A stretch of 64,000 nucleotides of DNA from Marinospirillum perlucidum (lineage in GTDB: Bacteria > Pseudomonadota > Gammaproteobacteria > Pseudomonadales > Halomonadaceae). Of this stretch, positions 16,874 to 24,842 are shown one piece after another; within the stretch, counting starts at the first letter, position 1, and every line of letters begins with the position of its first letter. The stretch spans positions 1-64,000 of the forward strand of contig NZ_QFWJ01000004.1 in NCBI RefSeq assembly GCF_003336805.1, in the 5' to 3' direction. The translations under genes and the position numbers were made by a program. The notes under the pieces were generated by a model. That model searched no databases and was not told the origin of the DNA. It saw nothing but the letters and a program-made list of their open reading frames with translations.

Positions 16874-17413
16874 ATGAACAAACCGAACTCTAGCGGCAAC
16901 AGTGAAGTCCTTTTAGGACGCATTACCAGTGTTTTTGGTATTAAAGGCTGGGTGAAGGTCTACTCCTACACAGAGCCGATGGAAAATCTGCTGGAGTATC
17001 CCGAGTGGATTCTTTGGCATCAAGGCAAAAGTTTTTCTGTCACCAGAACCGGTGGCCGCAAACAGGGCAAAGGCCTGGTGGCCAAAATCAAGGGTTATGA
17101 CACCCCTGAGGAAGCCAAGCTGTTAGCCGGAGCAGAAATACGTTTGCCTGAAGAAGCCTTGCCCCCGCTTCCGGAAGGGGAGTACTACTGGAACCAGTTG
17201 ATTGGTCTTCAGGTGTATAACAGCGAAGGTCAGCTGTACGGCAAGGTCAACCATCTGTTGGAAACAGGCGCCAATGACGTTTTGATCGTCAAGCCCTGTA
17301 AAGGCAGTCTGGATAGTCAGGAGCGTCTGATTCCCTGGCTATTGCCGGAAGTTGTCAAGCAGGTGGATCTGGAGTCCGGTGTCTTGCAGGTTGACTGGGA
17401 CGCTGACTTTTAA
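16874..17413 (+). CDS. rimM: 16S rRNA processing protein RimM
   Basis: The 179-residue protein is RimM, which binds S19 and helps mature the 30S head. Its N-terminal beta-barrel begins VLLGRITSVFGIKGWVKVYSYTEP and the C-terminal PRC-barrel half has EYYWNQLIGLQVYNSEGQLYGKV, GANDVLIVKP and LIPWLLPEVVKQVDLESG. Length and order are normal. It is 41 nt after rpsP and just before trmD. Confidence 0.96.
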   Translation: MNKPNSSGNSEVLLGRITSVFGIKGWVKVYSYTEPMENLLEYPEWILWHQGKSFSVTRTGGRKQGKGLVAKIKGYDTPEEAKLLAGAEIRLPEEALPPLPEGEYYWNQLIGLQVYNSEGQLYGKVNHLLETGANDVLIVKPCKGSLDSQERLIPWLLPEVVKQVDLESGVLQVDWDADF

Positions 17414-17439
17414 ACAACTGAATAAGTGAGATGTGCAGG

Positions 17440-18210
17440 GTGTGGTTTGGTGTAGTTTCTCTGTTTCCACAGATGTTTACAGCTATCACCGACCAGGGGG
17501 TGACTTCCCGGGCTATTAAACAGGGCCTGCTGGAAGTGGATTTCTGGAACCCTCGGGATTTTACCCACGACCGTCATCGGACTGTTGATGATCGTCCTTA
17601 CGGTGGTGGCCCCGGCATGTTGATGAAGGTTGAACCGCTGCGTGCAGCCATCCAGGCCGCGAAGCAGGCTGCTGGACCTGAGGCCAAGGTGATTTACCTG
17701 TCGCCCCAGGGGCGTAAGCTGGATCAGGCAGGCGTAGTGGAATTGGCGTCCAGGCAGAAGCACATTCTGGTTGCTGGTCGTTATGAAGGGATTGATGAGC
17801 GCCTTATGGCCTCAGAAATCGACGAGGAATGGTCTGTTGGTGACTATGTCCTCAGTGGTGGAGAACTGGCCGCCATGGTGCTGATGGATTCGGTATCCCG
17901 TTTGGTTCCGGGTGTCCTGGGGCACGAGGCTTCGGCAGATGAAGATTCCTTTGCTGAAGGGCTGCTGGATTGTCCACATTATACAAGACCCGAAGTGATC
18001 GACGGGCACGGCGTTCCCGAGGTGCTGCTGAGCGGTAACCATGAAGCTATACGCCGGTGGCGCCTCAAGCAGGCGCTGGGTCGAACCTGGTTGCGGCGAC
18101 CTGATCTGCTGGCAGACCGCCAGTTGGATAAGGAGCAGCAGGAATTGTTAGCAGAATTTATCCGCGAATACGATGCCCCGCTTACCAGGGCGCAAGTCGA
18201 GCGGCCTTAG
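17440..18210 (+). CDS. trmD: tRNA (guanine-N1)-methyltransferase TrmD
   Basis: This SPOUT-class enzyme methylates G37 of tRNAs next to the anticodon, preventing frameshifting. The start is [23 protein letters not shown] and [21 protein letters not shown] form the trefoil-knot SAM site, and the C-terminal half includes [14 protein letters not shown] prefer GTG 17440 (256 residues, the usual length) because AAGTGAG at 17424-17430 is then 9 nt upstream. ATG 17431 would lie directly against that site. Confidence 0.96.
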   Translation: MWFGVVSLFPQMFTAITDQGVTSRAIKQGLLEVDFWNPRDFTHDRHRTVDDRPYGGGPGMLMKVEPLRAAIQAAKQAAGPEAKVIYLSPQGRKLDQAGVVELASRQKHILVAGRYEGIDERLMASEIDEEWSVGDYVLSGGELAAMVLMDSVSRLVPGVLGHEASADEDSFAEGLLDCPHYTRPEVIDGHGVPEVLLSGNHEAIRRWRLKQALGRTWLRRPDLLADRQLDKEQQELLAEFIREYDAPLTRAQVERP

Positions 18211-18227
18211 TCTAGGAGCGAGCAGCA

Positions 18228-18584
18228 ATGAGTAACAGAAACCCTATTATCCAGGCTCTTGAAGCCGAACAGATGAACAAAGAAGTCCCCAGCTTTGGTC
18301 CCGGCGACACAGTTGTCGTTCAGGTCAAGGTTAAGGAAGGTAACCGTGAGCGCCTGCAGGCGTACGAAGGTGTGGTTATTGGCAAGCGTAACCGCGGCCT
18401 TAACTCTGCTTTCACCGTGCGCAAGATCTCCAGTGGTCTGGGTGTTGAGCGTACCTTCCAGGTTTACAGCCCGCTGGTTGACTCTATTGAAGTCAAGCGT
18501 CGTGGTGATGTACGCCAGGCCAAAATCTACTACCTGCGTGAGCGTTCAGGTAAATCTGCACGTATCAAGGAAAAGCTGGCTTAA
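18228..18584 (+). CDS. rplS: 50S ribosomal protein L19
   Basis: The 118-residue protein is bacterial L19, located at the subunit interface. Family segments are [51 protein letters not shown], and the end [13 protein letters not shown]-like with RIKEKLA. TAGGAGCGAGCAGCA precedes the ATG, 17 nt after trmD. It closes the operon, followed by a strong terminator. Confidence 0.97.
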   Translation: MSNRNPIIQALEAEQMNKEVPSFGPGDTVVVQVKVKEGNRERLQAYEGVVIGKRNRGLNSAFTVRKISSGLGVERTFQVYSPLVDSIEVKRRGDVRQAKIYYLRERSGKSARIKEKLA

Positions 18585-18620
18585 TTCAAGCCGAGCTTGC
18601 TGCCAGCTGGCAGTGCAGAG

Positions 18621-18656
18621 AAAAACGGGCGCCCCAGGGTGCCCGTTTTTGTTTTT
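18621..18656 (+). terminator. Terminator of the rpsP-rimM-trmD-rplS operon
   Basis: A perfect 10-bp stem AAAAACGGGC / GCCCGTTTTT encloses a 10-nt loop and is followed by further T-rich sequence, a strong rho-independent terminator 36 nt after rplS. Confidence 0.95.
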
Positions 18657-18705
18657 TGGGCTACTCCTAGGCATACTGTCGCCTTGGATTCCCGGGAGAA
18701 ATTTA

Positions 18706-19437
18706 ATGCGTATTTTGCAGGTTATCTGGGCCTCACTGGTCCTGAGTCTGGCCCTGGCTGCTTCGGCTCAGGCCGCACAACCCGACCAGAGCTTCATCGA
18801 GCAGCAGCTACAAACCATCGACCCCCGGATTGCAATTGAATCCCTGGAGTCGACCCCTGTTGAAGGTGTTTTTGAAGTCCTGCTCAACTCGGGCGATCTG
18901 GTCTATGTCAGTGAAGACGGTGAGCATCTGTTTGCTGGCAGTCTGTTGGCGCTGAACGATGATGGTGTTACCGATCTTACCGAAAACAAACGCAGTCAAC
19001 TGCGCCGTAGCCAGCTTCAGGCCATCCCTGCCGAAGAGCAGGTGGTGTTTCCTGCCGAAGGTGAAACACGCGCTATAGTTCAGGTCTTTACCGATATCAC
19101 CTGCCCCTATTGCCGTCGTCTGCACGGAGAAGTGCCCGAACTCAATGCTGCGGGTGTGGAAGTACGTTATCTTGGATTTCCGCGTCAGGGCCTGCAAAGT
19201 GATGGTCATCAGCAGCTGGTCAATGTCTGGTGTGCCGATGATCGGGCAGAAGCCATGACACTGGCCAAGTCGGGGGAAAACCTGCCCGCGGCCGACTGTG
19301 AAACGCCGATTGCCGAGCAGTATCAACTGGCACGCAGTCAGGGCATCCAGGGAACCCCTGCAATCATTCTGCCCGAGGGGCGCATTATTCCCGGTTATGT
19401 ACCGGCTGCACGTCTGCTCAGTGAGCTGGGTCTATAA
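18706..19437 (+). CDS. dsbC: Thiol:disulfide interchange protein DsbC
   Basis: This 243-residue periplasmic protein is a dimeric disulfide isomerase kept reduced by DsbD. A Sec signal peptide (about 23 residues, ending SAQA) is followed by the N-terminal dimerisation domain and a thioredoxin-fold domain with the active site CPYC at residues 133-136 in the segment FTDITCPYCRRLH. A second, structural Cys pair is present (NVWCADD and ADCETP), and QGTPAIILPEGRIIPGY contains the cis-Pro. GGGAGAA precedes ATG 18706. A much longer in-frame ORF from 18295 overlaps rplS and is not real. It stands between rplS and hom; xerD, its frequent neighbour, is missing. Confidence 0.95.
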   Translation: MRILQVIWASLVLSLALAASAQAAQPDQSFIEQQLQTIDPRIAIESLESTPVEGVFEVLLNSGDLVYVSEDGEHLFAGSLLALNDDGVTDLTENKRSQLRRSQLQAIPAEEQVVFPAEGETRAIVQVFTDITCPYCRRLHGEVPELNAAGVEVRYLGFPRQGLQSDGHQQLVNVWCADDRAEAMTLAKSGENLPAADCETPIAEQYQLARSQGIQGTPAIILPEGRIIPGYVPAARLLSELGL

Positions 19438-19463
19438 ACATAAAAGTCTGTAAGGAGAGTATT

Positions 19464-20768
19464 TTGAAACCTGTAAAAGTCGCTATCTGTGGCCTAGGTA
19501 CTGTTGGTGGCGGTGTCTTCAATGTTTTGCTGCGTAACGCCAGTGAAATTGCCCGTCGTGCTGGCCGCCCAATAGTGGTTGAGCAGGTGGCTACCCGCAG
19601 CAACAACCCTGATTGTGATACCTCCAGTGTCTATGTCTCCCAGGAGATACTGGATGTGATCGATAATCCTGAAATTGATGTCGTGGTTGAGCTGATCGGT
19701 GGCTATGATGCTGCTTACGATCTGGTCATGAAGGCTATCGCTGCCGGCAAGCACGTGGTAACCGCCAACAAGGCCCTGATTGCCGTCTATGGTAATGAAA
19801 TCTTCCAGGCCGCTCGTGAAGCTGGCGTCATCGTTGCCTTTGAAGCCGCTGTAGCCGGTGGTATCCCGATCATCAAATCCATTCGTGAAGGCCTGACAGC
19901 CAACAAGATTCACTGGGTGGCCGGCATCATCAATGGCACCGGCAACTACATTCTGACCAACATGAATGACAAGGGTGCCGACTTTACCGAGATGCTGGAA
20001 GAAGCCCAGCAGCTGGGTTATGCCGAAGCCGATCCCACTTTTGATGTCGAAGGTATCGATGCCGCCCACAAGCTGGCGATCCTGTCTGCCATTGCCTTTG
20101 GTGTACCGCTGAGTTTCGATAATGTCTACACCGAAGGCATTAGTCGTATCGATGTGGAAGATATCCGCCAGGCCGATGCCCTGGGTTATGCGATCAAGCA
20201 TCTGGGCATCACCCGCCGTACTGAAGAAGGTCTGGAATTGCGCGTACATCCGACCCTGATTCCCAAAGAGCGGCTGCTGGCCAATGTTAACGGCGTTATG
20301 AATGCGGTTATGGTGTCTGCCGATGCGGTCGGCCCCACTCTTTATTACGGCGCGGGTGCCGGTTCTGAACCCACCGCCTCTGCGGTAATTGCCGATCTGG
20401 TCGATGTTGCCCGCGAGATGGGTGCCGAGCCGGATTCACGCGTACCCTACCTGGCCTTTGCCGAGCAGGCCGATGACCTGCCGGTGCTGCCCATGGATGA
20501 AATCGAAACGGCCTACTACCTGCGTCTGCTGGCCGTGGACCGTCCCGGTGTTCTGGCCCGGGTGGCAACGATTCTGAGTGATCAGGGCATCAGCATCGAA
20601 GCCATTATCCAAAAGGATACTCTGGAAGGAGACTTGATTCCGATTATCCTCTTGACCCACAAGACCAAGGAGGCGGCGATGAACGAGGTGATTCGTCAGC
20701 TGGAATCCCTGGCCGATGTGGCTGGTAGCGTGATGCGTATCCGCGTGGAAAGCCTGGAAGATCAATAA
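19464..20768 (+). CDS. hom: Homoserine dehydrogenase
   Basis: This 434-residue enzyme reduces aspartate semialdehyde to homoserine, the branch point to threonine and methionine. The Rossmann segment is VAICGLGTVGGGVFNVL; GKHVVTANKALIA and FEAAVAGGIPIIKSIREGLTANKIHWVAGIINGTGNYIL are the family signature; and a C-terminal ACT domain (from about residue 350, RLLAVDRPGVLARVATILSDQGISIEAIIQK) points to threonine feedback control. AAGGAGAG lies 6 nt before the TTG start at 19464. It is 25 nt from thrC and follows dsbC by 26 nt, so dsbC-hom-thrC may share a transcript. Confidence 0.97.
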   Translation: MKPVKVAICGLGTVGGGVFNVLLRNASEIARRAGRPIVVEQVATRSNNPDCDTSSVYVSQEILDVIDNPEIDVVVELIGGYDAAYDLVMKAIAAGKHVVTANKALIAVYGNEIFQAAREAGVIVAFEAAVAGGIPIIKSIREGLTANKIHWVAGIINGTGNYILTNMNDKGADFTEMLEEAQQLGYAEADPTFDVEGIDAAHKLAILSAIAFGVPLSFDNVYTEGISRIDVEDIRQADALGYAIKHLGITRRTEEGLELRVHPTLIPKERLLANVNGVMNAVMVSADAVGPTLYYGAGAGSEPTASAVIADLVDVAREMGAEPDSRVPYLAFAEQADDLPVLPMDEIETAYYLRLLAVDRPGVLARVATILSDQGISIEAIIQKDTLEGDLIPIILLTHKTKEAAMNEVIRQLESLADVAGSVMRIRVESLEDQ

Positions 20769-20793
20769 TCCCTTACGAGCGAGATTAAAAACC

Positions 20794-22185
20794 GTGCGTT
20801 ATATCAGTACTCGCGGGAAAGCGCCCGCACTGAACTTTGAAGAAGTTGTGCTCACTGGCATGGCCACTGATGGTGGCCTTTATGTGCCGGAAAGCTTCCC
20901 CCAGATGAGTAAAGAAGAAATTGCCGAGCTGGCAGGCCTTCCTTATGCCGAAGCTGCCTTCCGGGTGATGAAGCCCTTTGTCGGTGATTGCATCCCGGAA
21001 GAGACTTTCCGGGCCATGCTCAAGGAAACCTATGCCTCCTTCAGCCATGATGCGGTGGCGCCTCTGAAGCAGCTCGACAGCAATCATTTCCTGCTGGAGC
21101 TCTTCCATGGTCCTACCCTGGCTTTCAAGGATGTAGCCTTGCAGCTGCTCGGTCGTCTGCTTGACCACTTCCTGGGCAAGCGTGGTGAGCGGGGTGTGAT
21201 CATGGGAGCTACCTCCGGTGATACCGGTTCGGCTGCGATCGAGGGCTGCAAGCCCTGCTCGCATGTGGATATTTATATCCTTCACCCACATAACCGGGTG
21301 TCCGAAGTTCAACGCCGCCAGATGACCACCGTGATTGCGCCCAATGTCCATAACCTGGCCATTGAAGGCAATTTTGATGACTGTCAGGCGATGGTCAAAG
21401 CCAGCTTTGCTGACCAGAGCTTCCTCAAAGGGCAGCGTCTGATCGCGGTTAACTCGATCAACTGGGCCCGTATCATGGCCCAGGTGGTCTACTACTTCAC
21501 CAGCGCGGTCGCTCTGGGTGCGCCTCACCGGGAAGTTTCCTTCAGCGTGCCTTCAGCTAACTTTGGTGATGTTTTTGCCGGTTACGTGGCTCGTCAAATG
21601 GGCCTGCCCATCAAGCAGTTGATAGTGGCCACCAATGCCAATGACATCCTGCACCGTACTCTGGGCGAAAACGATTTCAGCAAGAAGCCGCTGCAGGCCA
21701 CCCTGGCACCTTCCATGGATATCGTGGTTTCCTCCAACTTCGAGCGTCTGCTGTTTGATCTCTATGGTCAGGACGGGGAAGCAATTAACCAACTGCTGGA
21801 TAACTTCCAGCAGGGGCCAACCCAGTTGGATGAAGTGGCCTGGAAGAAAGCCAGAAATCTCTTTTCCAGCTTTACTCTGGATGATCCGGGTATTCTCAAG
21901 ATTATTGCCGAAGCCTTTGAGCGCACCGGCGAGCTCCTGGATCCTCACACAGCCACTGGTTATGAAGCCACTCGCCAGTGTGCCTGGGATGAGCAAACGC
22001 CAGTGGTGACTCTGGCTACCGCGCATCCGGCCAAGTTTGAAGAGGCCGTGATTCAGGCTGGGTTCCAGGGCGTTGCTTTGCCCAGTCACATGAGTGATCT
22101 GTTGCAACGTAAAGAGGAATACCAGGTGTTGCCGGCTGAACTGGAAGCCGTTCAGCAGGAGGTTGCCCGCCAGCAGGGCTGCTGA
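20794..22185 (+). CDS. thrC: Threonine synthase
   Basis: This 463-residue PLP enzyme converts O-phosphohomoserine to threonine, the step after hom and a homoserine kinase. The start YISTRGKAPALNFEEVVLTGMATDGGLYVPESFP and the cofactor segment LFHGPTLAFKDVALQLLG (PLP lysine in FKD) followed by GATSGDTGSAAIEGC are diagnostic of the long ThrC class. It begins with GTG. The homoserine kinase gene is not in the window. A terminator follows within 30 nt. Confidence 0.97.
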   Translation: MRYISTRGKAPALNFEEVVLTGMATDGGLYVPESFPQMSKEEIAELAGLPYAEAAFRVMKPFVGDCIPEETFRAMLKETYASFSHDAVAPLKQLDSNHFLLELFHGPTLAFKDVALQLLGRLLDHFLGKRGERGVIMGATSGDTGSAAIEGCKPCSHVDIYILHPHNRVSEVQRRQMTTVIAPNVHNLAIEGNFDDCQAMVKASFADQSFLKGQRLIAVNSINWARIMAQVVYYFTSAVALGAPHREVSFSVPSANFGDVFAGYVARQMGLPIKQLIVATNANDILHRTLGENDFSKKPLQATLAPSMDIVVSSNFERLLFDLYGQDGEAINQLLDNFQQGPTQLDEVAWKKARNLFSSFTLDDPGILKIIAEAFERTGELLDPHTATGYEATRQCAWDEQTPVVTLATAHPAKFEEAVIQAGFQGVALPSHMSDLLQRKEEYQVLPAELEAVQQEVARQQGC

Positions 22186-22212
22186 TTCAGTAAAATCAAC
22201 ACCGACCATCTC

Positions 22213-22239
22213 AAGGGGAGCTCAGGCTCCCCTTTTTTT
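22213..22239 (+). terminator. Terminator after thrC
   Basis: AAGGGGAGC pairs perfectly with GCTCCCCTT around a 4-nt loop, followed by seven T. It isolates the amino-acid genes from the iron locus. Confidence 0.93.
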
Positions 22240-22285
22240 GTGCCTGAAAAACACATAAAAATAATAAGCAGTAGGCTTTTCTAAT

Positions 22286-22328
22286 GTGAATGATAATGAT
22301 TGACATTAACTATTCCTTTGATAAGATC
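22286..22328 (+). promoter_or_regulatory. Fur-box-like operator and promoter of the iron locus
   Basis: The stretch TGTGAATGATAATGATTGAC (22286 onward) contains overlapping GATAAT/GATTGA/CATTA hexamers that resemble the Fur consensus. It overlaps a good -35 box TTGACA (22300-22305); with a 16-nt spacer the -10 is TAAGAT (22322-22327). Iron-bound Fur would block RNA polymerase here. The gene start is 40 nt downstream. Confidence 0.8.
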
Positions 22329-22367
22329 ACTTCTCATTAAGGTTTGGGTGCATAGAGAGGTGCTGTC

Positions 22368-23135
22368 TTGCCGGGTAAAAGTGATGCAGCTTTGTCTTCG
22401 TTGTTAGTGCAGCAGTTGGCTGGCATTTATCCGGGGCTGCAAATAACTCTGGATGAACCCCGGCCCGAGCACTTGAGTTTGCAGCAGGATAACAGCAGGA
22501 GTCTGCAAAGACTGCTGGAACATGAGATGCAGCAACACCCCCGAGCCGGTCGTCTTTATTGGTCAGCACGCTGTTGGAATCTGCTCCTCTGGCAGCCGGT
22601 TCTTGTCTCTCTGGTGGCTGTTCAGGGGCTGCAGTGCCAACTCAAGCTGGATCAGCTGGGCCAGCAATTTGGAGAAGGCTGGGTTGCAGGCATCGTATTG
22701 CCGCCAGGTGCTCTGGAAGAGTCGTCAGGCGAGCTGATTCAACACCAGGCTGCCGAGTTGGAGCAGTTTGCCGAAGCCTGGCTGGTGCAGCTGAACCGGG
22801 TCGTGCGCATGAATCCGGCACTGGCCAGAGGCCTTCTCGCCGACCGCCTGCTGGGTTTGCTTCTGCATTTTCAGTCGGCCTGGGGGATGAATAACACCGC
22901 TTTGCAGGCCTTGGCCACACACTGGCTGCAGGCTCTCAAGCTGGAAAAGACCAGTCGTCTGGTTACGGGCGTTACCACCCGTGGCCGGGAAGAGCTGCTG
23001 TTGGAGCGTAAGACCTGTTGCCAGCATTATCGGCGTGATGATGGCGAACTCTGTCTGACCTGTCCGCGTTTGCAACCCCAAGATAAACAACAGCGTTTGC
23101 TGCAAGAGAAAGCGATTCACTATGTTGCGACTTGA
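22368..23135 (+). CDS. FhuF-like siderophore-iron reductase
   Basis: The 255-residue protein ends in the FhuF 2Fe-2S binding pattern C-C-x10-C-x2-C (Cys217, Cys218, Cys229, Cys232, in KTCCQHYRR...LCLTCPR). FhuF proteins reduce ferric siderophores in the cytoplasm to release iron. The remainder resembles the family only weakly (FAEAWLVQLNRVVRMNPALARGLLADRLLGLL is plausible). It starts with TTG, 7 nt after GAGAGG, and directly follows the Fur-type promoter. Its last 14 nt overlap the ATPase gene, so the genes are coupled. Confidence 0.8.
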   Translation: MPGKSDAALSSLLVQQLAGIYPGLQITLDEPRPEHLSLQQDNSRSLQRLLEHEMQQHPRAGRLYWSARCWNLLLWQPVLVSLVAVQGLQCQLKLDQLGQQFGEGWVAGIVLPPGALEESSGELIQHQAAELEQFAEAWLVQLNRVVRMNPALARGLLADRLLGLLLHFQSAWGMNNTALQALATHWLQALKLEKTSRLVTGVTTRGREELLLERKTCCQHYRRDDGELCLTCPRLQPQDKQQRLLQEKAIHYVAT

Positions 23136-23889
23136 AAATATCGAGGTCATCCGTCAGGAACGTTCTATTCTCCGGGTTCCTCAGCTGGAGGTGGCTGAAG
23201 ACCAGGTAACGGTCATCCTGGGTCACAATGGCTCGGGTAAATCCACCCTGATGAAGCTCCTGGCCCGACAGTTGCAGCCCGATCGGGGGGAAGTGTTTCT
23301 CGAACAAAAGCCCATCGCCCGCTTCAGTCAGCGATCTCTGGCTCAGAAACTGGCTTTTTTGCCCCAACAGCTGCCCGAAGTTGGCGGCTTGACCGTCAAG
23401 GACCTGGTGCTTCTCGGACGCTATCCCTGGCGAGGCCTTCTGGGACGTTGGCAAGCGAGTGATTTTGCCCGGGTGGATGAGGCTATGCAGGCCACGGATG
23501 TCCTGAAATATCGTGATCAATCAACCGATCTCTTGTCCGGGGGAGAACGCCAACGTGCTTGGATTGCCATGCTTTTGGCGCAGGAGGCACCGCTGTTATT
23601 GCTGGATGAACCCACCTCGGCACTGGATCTTTCCCACCAGTACGAATTGATGCAGCTGCTGTCGCGTTTGAATCGCGATACAGGCCGCGGGCTGGTGATC
23701 ATCCTGCATGATATTAATCTGGCTTGCCGTTATGCCGACCGGGTTCTGGCTCTCAAACAGGGAGAGCTGGCTTTTGATGGTCGCCCGGATCAGCTTCTCG
23801 ATGAATCTCATCTGTCCGGTCTTTACGAGCTGGATATCCGTCTTTGCCCCCACCCTTTGAACAAACAACCGGTTGCCGTTGTGGCCTAG
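23122..23889 (+). CDS. Ferric siderophore ABC transporter, ATP-binding protein
   Basis: The 255-residue ATPase is of the FhuC/FecE/BtuD type. Walker A is GHNGSGKSTL near residue 36, the signature is LLSGGERQRAWIAMLLAQ, Walker B is LLLLDEPTSALDLSHQ, and the switch His lies in VIILHDINLACRYADRVLAL. It powers the fused permease encoded two genes downstream. It overlaps the reductase gene by 14 nt and is followed 32 nt later by the binding protein. Confidence 0.95.
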   Translation: MLRLENIEVIRQERSILRVPQLEVAEDQVTVILGHNGSGKSTLMKLLARQLQPDRGEVFLEQKPIARFSQRSLAQKLAFLPQQLPEVGGLTVKDLVLLGRYPWRGLLGRWQASDFARVDEAMQATDVLKYRDQSTDLLSGGERQRAWIAMLLAQEAPLLLLDEPTSALDLSHQYELMQLLSRLNRDTGRGLVIILHDINLACRYADRVLALKQGELAFDGRPDQLLDESHLSGLYELDIRLCPHPLNKQPVAVVA

Positions 23890-23921
23890 TCGGGTTTTGT
23901 TGATTATCTGGAGTTAAAGCT

Positions 23922-24842
23922 ATGTCTTCTGCCTGGTCCTGGATCAAGGTTTATCTTTTGGCTGCTTGTCTGCTGCTGCCCGTCACTGTTCAGGCGCAAG
24001 TGAGCGTGACTGATAGCCTGGGGACGCATGAATTTGCCGAGCGTCCCGAGCGAATCGTGGCCCTGAATTGGGCGGTGACGGAGAACCTGGTCGAGCTGGG
24101 AGTAGCGCCTGTGGCGATTGCCGATGTCGAGGGCTATCGCACCTGGGTCGTCCAGCCGCAACTGCCTCAAGGAATCGCTGATGTGGGCCTGCGTGATGAG
24201 CCCAATATTGAACGGCTGGCAAGCCTGCAGCCGGATGTCATTATTATCGGCACCCAGCAACTGGGTCTGAAAGACAAGCTCGAACAGGTCGCGCCGGTAC
24301 TTTATTTTGACAACTACCGGGCTGATCACTCCAACCCCGAGGCCGTGGAGGGCACCTTTAGGGAGCTGGCGCGTCTGCTGGATCGCGAAGACCTGGCCGA
24401 GCAAAAACTGGCTGAACGGGATCGCCGCCTGCAAGAGCTGGCTACTCAACTTCAGGGCCACTTTCCCGAGGGCTTGCCCGAGGTGGCGGTGATACGTTTT
24501 ACCGACGTCAATCATGTACGGGTTTACGGTCGCAATTCCCTGGTTCTGGCTGCCATGCAGGCCCTGGGTCTGGAAGCCGCCCTGCCACAGCCGGTGACTA
24601 CCTGGGGGCAGACCCAGAAGACCCTGACCGAACTGGTGGCAGTCGATGACGGAATCCTGTTGTATATCCAGCCCTTTGCCCAGGAAGATCGCCTGGCCCA
24701 GCATCCGCTCTGGCAGCGTTTTCCTTTTGTTCAGCAGGATAGGATCGGGTCCCTGCCTCCTGTCTGGACCTATGGCGGGCCTCTGTCCATCCAATATCTG
24801 GGCGAAGCCCTGGCGACGACCCTGCTGGAGCGTGACTGGTGA
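23922..24842 (+). CDS. Ferric siderophore-binding periplasmic protein (FhuD-like)
   Basis: The 306-residue protein has a Sec signal peptide (YLLAACLLLPVTVQAQ, cleavage near residue 26) and the class III solute-binding fold: SLGTHEFAERPERIVALNWAVTENLVELG, RDEPNIERLASLQPDVIIIGT, and a long central helix around LARLLDREDLAEQKLAERDRRLQ. It captures a ferric siderophore in the periplasm and hands it to the permease. The FhuD type suggests hydroxamate or mixed-ligand siderophores, but specificity cannot be read. GGAGTTAAAGCT precedes the ATG, and its stop overlaps the permease start. Confidence 0.93.
   Translation: MSSAWSWIKVYLLAACLLLPVTVQAQVSVTDSLGTHEFAERPERIVALNWAVTENLVELGVAPVAIADVEGYRTWVVQPQLPQGIADVGLRDEPNIERLASLQPDVIIIGTQQLGLKDKLEQVAPVLYFDNYRADHSNPEAVEGTFRELARLLDREDLAEQKLAERDRRLQELATQLQGHFPEGLPEVAVIRFTDVNHVRVYGRNSLVLAAMQALGLEAALPQPVTTWGQTQKTLTELVAVDDGILLYIQPFAQEDRLAQHPLWQRFPFVQQDRIGSLPPVWTYGGPLSIQYLGEALATTLLERDW

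Noticed and set aside
18295-18705. N-terminal extension of dsbC
   Set aside because: It would run through rplS in another frame and the terminator; the signal peptide starts at 18706.
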